DNA from: Muraenolepis orangiensis
Lineage: Eukaryota > Chordata > Actinopteri > Gadiformes > Muraenolepididae
DNA length: 64,000 bases
Assembly (NCBI GenBank): GCA_027704905.1
Contig: CM051005.1
Coordinates: 11,146,066 to 11,210,065, forward strand
Direction of reading: 5' to 3'
This document shows positions 58,092 through 64,000 of this stretch, piece by piece (the first letter of the stretch is position 1; every line of letters starts with the position of its first letter). The position numbers and the translations under genes were made by a program. The notes beneath the pieces are model-generated. The model saw nothing but the letters and a program-made list of their open reading frames with translations. It was not told the origin of the DNA and ran no database searches.

Positions 58092-58259
58092 TCTGCGTGA
58101 AGCGCGGTGGGTTGTCGTTGACGTCAGTCAGCCGCACCGTGACGGTGGTGGTCCCGGACAGACCCCCCAGGTGGCCCCCCATGTCCTTGGCCTGCAGGAC
58201 CACCAGGAACTGGTCCTGGGACTCACGGTCCAGGTCGGGTACCGCCGTACGCAGGGTCC
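58092..58259 (-). CDS. cdh24-like: Cadherin exon A: EC2 second half
   Basis: 168 bp, the usual length of the type II EC2 exon. Acceptor ATACCAG|GGACC (phase 1), donor CGCAGA|GTGAGT (phase 1). Reads TLRTAVPDLDRESQDQFLVV, LQAKDMGGHLGGLSGTTTVT and VRLTDVNDNPPRFTQ. DLDRE, AKDMGG and DVNDNPP are the calcium-site motifs of EC2 and of the EC2-EC3 linker. It is the most 5' exon found in the window. Confidence 0.97.
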
Positions 58260-58304
58260 CTGGTATGGAAATACACACAATGTATTTATTTCAATTTTAG
58301 TATT

Positions 58305-58333
58305 TATTATTATTACTATTAATTTTATTATTA

Positions 58334-58391
<58 letters not shown>

Positions 58392-58392
58392 C
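58305..58392. repeat. (TTA)n microsatellite
   Basis: About 85 bp of TTA/ATT. A short copy of exon-edge sequence (CAGGGTCCCTGGAATTGAAACACACACAATA) at 58406-58436 repeats 58252-58280, so the splice acceptor region is partly duplicated. Confidence 0.95.
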
Positions 58393-58454
58393 ATATCATT
58401 TACACAGGGTCCCTGGAATTGAAACACACACAATATAGTTATTTATATATACCT

Positions 58455-58471
58455 GTATATATATATATATA

Positions 58472-58513
<42 letters not shown>
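58455..58513. repeat. (TA)n microsatellite
   Basis: TA repeat interrupted by CTG; target site of the element that follows. Confidence 0.95.
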
Positions 58514-58516
<3 letters not shown>

Positions 58517-58995
58517 TGGTGAAGCGTCAGGGCCTTCAAGGTATTCAGAGAAGACCCTGGAACTCTCAGATGAAAGAAAAAAAATCGAATTATTTGTATT
58601 AATAAAATATAATACAATTTAATACAATTTAATAAAATTGAAATAAAAAGAATAAATGAGAATGGTATCTGTGTTGTTGATCTGTTATATTACAGTGTTA
58701 GGTTGATTTGAGTGGTTTTGTGTTGGAAAAACAATGCAACCAATCAGATAATTGTTCTAGGTTGCTGTGAAGAATATCCTTCAACCAAAGTATTCCCGAT
58801 TGCTTTGGCCCTTAGACTGAATGAGAGCGTACGTTTGGATTGACAATTTGATCAACCAATCATATTGTGATTTGTAGCCAATGGGCGTATTCTTTCAGAT
58901 TTCCCCACAGCTCAATAGGGAGCTAGACGTTATACTTGCTGGAGTGAGAGTGGATCTGGTGCTATGTTTTTTCTACGTAGGTTTTTTACGTCAAA

Positions 58996-59222
58996 ATGGC
59001 AACAGGCGAAGATGATGTCGTTGCGGATTTATTGTCGGAACCATTTTCAAGAAGACCATTCAATGTAAAGATGGACATTATTAAAAAAGGCCGTCCAACG
59101 CCAGACAATCTTGAGCTGAATCAAGTTGTTAAAGCAGGCTATGTTCGCCATTTTCAGGCTAGCAACTGGAAACTGGGTATCTTTCCAGGAGAATGGATTG
59201 CGTCTTCAAGTGATCATCATTG
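58996..59222 (+). pseudogene. First exon of a hAT (ZMYM1-like) transposase, rest deleted
   Basis: Open from ATG at 58996 to the splice donor TG|GTGAGT at 59222/59223; reading through gives a stop at once (W then TGA). 75 codons with the conserved GRPTPD motif. No later transposase exon (DDE or dimerisation region) follows in the element, so it cannot make transposase. Confidence 0.65.
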
Positions 59223-59392
59223 GTGAGTGAGACTCATTTGTCTTTGATGGTTTTGTCGCAGTGTTGCATCTCGTTGAGCTGGTTGTTGCATTTTGTTTCC
59301 ACACACTTGTTGACTGATTAGTTAATGGCTGTCTTGAGTTTGTTAAGCATTGTTGTGCATTTGAATTGAGAGTTTTGACTTGATCTTTCTTC

Positions 59393-59749
59393 GCTTAACA
59401 TGAAAAGACTTAACATAACTAAGAGTTACAAAACCGCGATCAATAATCACCAAATTTCTCTGGCATATGTCTTGTCATTAGCACTCACCTGTCAAAATAT
59501 CTCATCTTAAATCCTCCCATTATGGACGTTAAGTGACATTAAGTGTTTTCCTCTCTATTGAGCCAGTAAGGAACATTCTAAACGCAGCTTTATGAGAGGA
59601 GAACACTTAATGTAACATAACTTTCGTATTTAGGTTTTGATATTTTGACAGGTGAAAGTGCTAATGACAAGACATATGCCAGAGACATTTGGTGATTATT
59701 GATCGCTGTTTTGGAACTTTAAGTTACGTTAAGCCTTTTCACGTTAAGC
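59393..59749. repeat. Large palindrome (foldback) inside the hAT derivative
   Basis: Left arm from GCTTAACATGAAAAGACTTA, right arm (reverse complement) from GCTTAACGTGAAAAGGCTTA. Shared blocks include GCGATCAATAATCACCAAAT, CTCTGGCATATGTCTTGTCA, TTAGCAC and CACCTGTCAAAATATC. Arms are about 125 bp, with a partly paired centre. Confidence 0.9.
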
Positions 59750-60044
59750 ATTTTAGACTGTCCCTTTCATCGATAGCCTGTGTGTGGTGGTGCTGTGTTG
59801 TGCTGTTACTTCACTACATGGACACTGCTTTGACAACTATGGTACACTTGTAAATTGGCTGCGACAATCTTATCTGCCTAAATGAGATAATGCATAATGT
59901 GACTTCCTCCGTGACGTCCGTCTGACTAGAAAAACTGAATCTTCGAATGGGGGTGGTGAGTGGTGGTGAGAGTCTTCTGGTGGTCTTCTGAAGGTCCAGT
60001 TGTGATAGACACGCTTCGCCACTGATATATATATATATACAGTA

Positions 60045-60575
60045 TATGGCTGTGTTCCATTTCAGGGGCTGCAGCCTTAAGGGCGCATTTGAAGGCTGCT
60101 TCCGAAGGCTGCTTCCGAAAGGCTGCTTCAAAAACGTGTTAAATGTAAAGTCTAAATGTAGTCTAGTCTACAGAGTACTTCCTGTATGCGTCACCAGCTG
60201 CGTCACAAAGCGCCACGCCCACCGTCGCCGCACTCTGACCAGAGCCGCGGAAATAGTCCCAGAAGCTTTTGTTTTGAGAGGTTGATACGAGGGAAATCTA
60301 TTGCTTATTAAAAATGGACCCAGACAGGTGTATTTTGTTTAGTTTATTAGTCATTTTAATTGATGAACTTAAGGAAGGTTTAGGTTTGTGGCGGACTGGG
60401 TGACCAGTTCCCATATGCGGCTCCTGACATCTCCGAAATCGCCGTAGCATATTTTTAAAAAGAAAGGCATGAAGGAGCAGGGCGGTTGTTAGACGCTCTT
60501 GCTCAAAGGCGCCCACAGTTAAGGCTGTAGGACGAAGCTGGTACATTCTGGATCCATTAGGAGCGGCGAGCTATT
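60045..60575. other. Possible degraded DNA-transposon sequence
   Basis: GGCTGTGTTCCATTTCAGGG at the left resembles a Harbinger-type end, and GAAGGCTGCTTCCGAA is repeated at 60091-60125. A short frame MDPDRCILFSLLV at 60313 has no recognised domain. Assignment weak. Confidence 0.3.
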
Positions 60576-60699
60576 ATCTAAAAATACAGCGTCTGCTGTA
60601 ACGTGATGTGCAGCCTCCTCCTCCTCCTCCAGACGACCAGGCGGTAAACGGAGGACCAGGAGTAGTTGTGCTAATGTGACGCAGCGCTAGCGTATGAGT

Positions 60700-60840
60700 G
60701 TGTTGCAGAGAGAGAGAGAGAGAGAGACAGAGAGACACATACACTTGCAGCTCCCGCTGAGACACAACGAGAACACTCATATAATGTAAAATGATATACT
60801 TAGACACACACTTAGACACACACACACACAAACACACACA

Positions 60841-60884
<44 letters not shown>

Positions 60885-60931
60885 TACACACAAACAGCCA
60901 GACAGACACCCAGGAACACACACACACACAT

Positions 60932-60962
<31 letters not shown>

Positions 60963-61000
60963 TAAATGCAAACACACACACACACACACACACACGCTTG
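60700..61000. repeat. (GA) and (CA)n microsatellites
   Basis: GA at 60708-60727; CA-rich with AAC interruptions at 60804-60995. Confidence 0.96.
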
Positions 61001-61439
61001 ATTGCTCAGTCACTGGCTTGATGATAATGGCCTCATTCTGCTGCCTGTGATTGGTTGTAGCACATCAGCCACACGCTGTGCCGACCCAACACACACACAC
61101 ACAACAGCGCAAGGGGCGGGCCTGGCTGTCTGGGTAACTCAAGGTGAATCACCAGTCGGCCGGCCCTGCTGCGCATGCTAATGCAAACGGGACGTGTCTT
61201 ACGGTAACGCTAAGGGATGCGGCTCACACTAATGGTTAGGGATAGGGCTTACGCAAATGCTAAGGAGTATGTGTCATGCTTATAGATGGGACTAATAGCA
61301 ACACGAAGGGATATGTCTAACGCAAATGCTTAGGGATAGGGCTAACGCTGATACTAAGAGATATGGCTAACGATAAGGGGATAAGGGAAATGTCTAAAAC
61401 TAAGGGATGTGGCTAATGCTAAGGGTTGAGTCTAATACT
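61001..61439. repeat. Degenerate (GCTAAGGGATATGGCTAAC)n array
   Basis: From about 61195 to 61430 a unit of about 25-40 bp with AACGCTAAGGGAT and ATGGCTAA cores recurs some eight times with many changes. Confidence 0.75.
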
Positions 61440-63830
61440 TTGTTTATGCTGCCTAAGTACACACCACTCATCAAGTGTGTGAAGCCCACCGTTAGGACAG
61501 TCAAAGTGTGGCCTGAGGGAGCAGACTCTAAGTTGCAGAACCAATTTCTGCACACGGATTGGAGCCGGTTTGCCTCCTAGTCTACCCTAGACTCCCACAC
61601 CGACATCGACTCCTAAACCTCATCTGTTTTGGATTACATCAACTCCAGCATTGACACTGTCACCACCCTCAAACAGATCATAACATTCCCCAACCAGAGG
61701 TCCGCCTACTCCTAAAGGCACGTGACGCTGCTTTTAGGTTGGGCGATGCACTGGCCTACTGTTTAGCCAGGGCTAATCTGAAAAAGGGCATCAAGCAGGC
61801 CAAGCACAAACACAAGCGAAGGGTTGAAGACCACTTCAACAATTCCGATCTCCGACGCATGTGGAAGGGCATCCAGGCCATCACGGATTATAAACCGTCC
61901 AATAACTCCCACCCAACCACCGACTTATCCCTCCCTGACAAACTCAATAATTATTTTGCCCGCTACGACCGGAACAATCCCGAACGGCCCACCAGGGCTA
62001 CTCTCCCCGTTGACCACCAACCCTCACCCTATCTCCCACAGACGTGCGTGCGGCACTGAGCAGAACAAATGCGCATAAGGCAGCTGGTCCTGATGGAATC
62101 CCCGGTCGTGTGCTCAGGAACTGCGCTGAGCAGCTGACCGAGGTCCTTACTGACATTTTCAACTTGTCACTAGCTCAGGTAGTTGTCCCCGTGTGCTTTA
62201 AAACCACCACCATTGTGCCAGTGCCAAAACACTCCTCTGCAGCGAGCCTCAACGACTTCCTCCCTGTTGCACTCACCCCCATCATCAAGAAGTGCTTCGA
62301 GAGGTCCTGGCTCACCTCAAATCTGGCCTGTCACCCTCACTAGATAAATACCAATTTTCCTACTGTGAGAACAGCAGCACCGAGGACGCCATTTCCTCAA
62401 CTCTTTACTCCGCTCTCTCCCACCTGGATGAGAGCAACACCCACGTGAGAATGCTGTTCATAGACAGCTCAGCATTTAACACCATCATCCCCTCCAAACT
62501 CATCTTCAAACTTGGTGACCTCATGAAAACCAAGAACCTTGACATCAACCCCTCAGTTTGTAACTGGTTACTAGACTTCCTAAACAACAGACCCCAGTCA
62601 GTCAGGTTAGACCATCTCACCTCCTCCACCCTCACCCTAAACACCGGTGTTCCACAAGGCTGTGTGCTGAACCCTCTCCTTTACTCCCTCTTCACCCACG
62701 ACTGCACTCCTGTATATGGTACAAACACCATCATCAAGTTTGTTGATGACACAACGGTGGTGGGCCTCATCAAAAACAACGATGAGGCAGCCTACAGGGA
62801 GGAGGTCCAGCACCTGGTGGCGTGGTGCGCTGACAACAACCTGGCCCTCAACACCAAGAAGACAAGGAGCTCATCGTCGACTTCAGGAAGACCAGAGCTG
62901 GCGCACACGCCCCCATCCTCATCAACGGAGATTGAGCGTGTCTCCAACTTCAAATTCCTAGGGGTCCACATCTCCGAGGACCTCTCCTGGTCCCTCAATA
63001 CTGCCTCACTGGTAAAGAAGACTCACCAGCGTCTCTTCTTCCTGAGGAGAAAAGCCAACCTGTCACCTCAGATTCTGGTGAACTTTTACCGGTGTGCTAT
63101 TGAAAGCATCCTCACCAACTGCCTCACAGTGTGGTACGGCAACTGCACTGTTTCCAACCGGAAAGCGCTGCAGAGGGTGGTGAAAACCGCCCAACGCATC
63201 GTTGGACTACCCCTCCCTGCAATAAACACTACCCACCACAAACGGTGTCTGAGAAAGGCACAAAAAATAGTGGATGACCCCTCTCACCCCAACCATGGAC
63301 TGTTTGCCCTCCTCCCCTCCGGGAGGCGCTATAGAAACCTTTGTTCCAAGACAAGCAGGCTTAGGAACAGCTTCTTCCCCTCAGCTGTCATCTCCCTGAA
63401 CTCTGCACCACGAAGACAGCCCCCATCCCCCCCCCCCCACATTGCCCACCCCAGCCACAAACTGTACTCACTTTTACCGTCAGGCAGGCGATACCGCAGT
63501 ATCAAGTGCCGTACAAATAGACTCAGAGATAGCTTTCACAGTCAGGCCATCAGGCTGCTGAACAAGGGCGTATAGCATATAACAATGTATATTTTATTAC
63601 ATTGATTTATATATACATATTGCTCTTTTCTGTGCCAATATATTGCATTTTATGAATTGTATTTATATTTTAATTTTTTTACTTTATTCTATTCTATTTT
63701 ATTCATTTTATCTATTTTGATCTTATTTTTATAACTGCTGTCTGTCGTCGGGTATTGCACAAAAACTTTTCACACCACTAAATGACTTGTGTAAACTGTG
63801 AAGTGACAATAAACTTGACTTGACTTGACT
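61440..63830 (+). mobile_element. L2-type LINE, nearly complete ORF2 3' half
   Basis: 5'-truncated. The linker region at 61739-62040 (RMWKGIQAITDYKPSNNSHP) leads into RT beginning KAAGPDGIPGRVL (62074-62112). After a frameshift near 62305 the frame is open for 427 codons (62292-63575) with STEDAISSTLYSALSHLDES, NTGVPQGCVLNPLLYSLFTH and the catalytic KFVDDTTVVG (about 62738-62767). Next come NFKFLGVHISEDLSWS, VWYGNCTVSNRKALQRVVKT and two LLPSGRRYR blocks. Residues between about 62867 and 62930 are in the wrong frame through two compensating indels. The 3' UTR ends in ACTTGACTTGACTTGACT at 63814-63830. Best preserved mobile element here, but not intact. Confidence 0.92.
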
Positions 63831-64000
63831 ACTGTACCTGCAATATATATTTAAATCTGTTGATAGAACTGCTCATACTCCTGTATATATACATACATTT
63901 ATACTTGCCATACATTTATATATGCTCACTTGTATATACATTTAGATCTATATATTTGTATCCTGCTTCAATAATAGCACAACCCTGATCACTACGTTAA
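63831..64000. other. AT-rich DNA; nothing seen
   Basis: Short TATATA and CATACATTTATA repeats to the window edge. Confidence 0.6.

Larger units (their letters stand above)
58514..60024 (+). mobile_element. hAT-type deletion derivative (1511 bp) with retained first coding exon
   Basis: Ends CAGTGGTGAAGCGT and (reverse complement) CAGTGGCGAAGCGT, 13 of 14 matching. Flanked by ATATATAT on both sides, consistent with an 8-bp hAT target duplication though in a TA repeat. Inside, 58996-59222 encodes a start of transposase type: MATGEDDVVADLLS, then KKGRPTPDNLELNQ and GYVRHFQASNWKLG. I associate this with the N-terminus of ZMYM1/TTF-zinc-finger hAT proteins. The exon stops at a GTGAGT donor (59223). 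The catalytic part is absent and replaced by non-coding DNA with a large palindrome. Confidence 0.8.

Noticed and set aside
60574..60993. Possible upstream cadherin exon on the minus strand
   Set aside because: The frame is Cys/Val repeat translation with a Gly run from (CCT)n; no EC motif and no matching splice phase.

Overview
The window looks like a stretch of teleost fish nuclear genome. The signs are a single intron-rich vertebrate gene with exons of roughly 120-1100 bp and introns up to 15 kb, very abundant (GT)n and (CT)n microsatellites, CR1/L2-type LINEs of the fish kind, degraded Ty3/Gypsy pieces and non-autonomous hAT-like DNA transposons. No bacterial, viral or organellar genes were seen, and no CRISPR array.

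One host gene is supported. It is a classical type II cadherin on the minus strand, with ten recognisable coding exons between 58259 (5' side) and 14705 (stop). The exons run from the second half of EC2 through EC3, EC4, EC5, the transmembrane segment, the juxtamembrane (p120-catenin-binding) region and the beta-catenin-binding region. All intron phases agree and every junction is AG/GT. The signal peptide, prodomain, EC1 and first half of EC2 must lie beyond 64000. The catenin-binding motifs look most like CDH24. The predicted protein is unusual: about 385 residues of Gly/Ser/Pro-rich sequence sit between the juxtamembrane and catenin-binding regions, a charged tail of about 86 residues follows the normal cadherin C-terminus, and about 45 extra residues lie just outside the membrane.

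Layout: 1-14.7 kb is downstream flank (Gypsy remnants, LINE pieces, microsatellites, unique DNA). 14.7-30.7 kb carries exons EC3/EC4 to stop, with introns holding a LINE and a hAT-like element. 30.7-42.8 kb is an intron with an L2 LINE, a second copy of the same hAT-like element and a higher-order satellite-like array. 43.0-58.1 kb is a 15 kb intron with an L2 copy split by a nested insertion, a 33-bp minisatellite and a tRNA-derived SINE head. 58.3-64 kb is intron with a 1.5 kb hAT deletion derivative that keeps its first coding exon, a foldback element inside it, and a nearly intact L2 reverse transcriptase.

The most interesting items are the enlarged cadherin cytoplasmic tail, splice sites built into long microsatellites, the matched hAT-like pair with terminal inverted repeats, and the hAT deletion derivative with its internal palindrome. 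All family calls come from reading the sequence; no database search was run.
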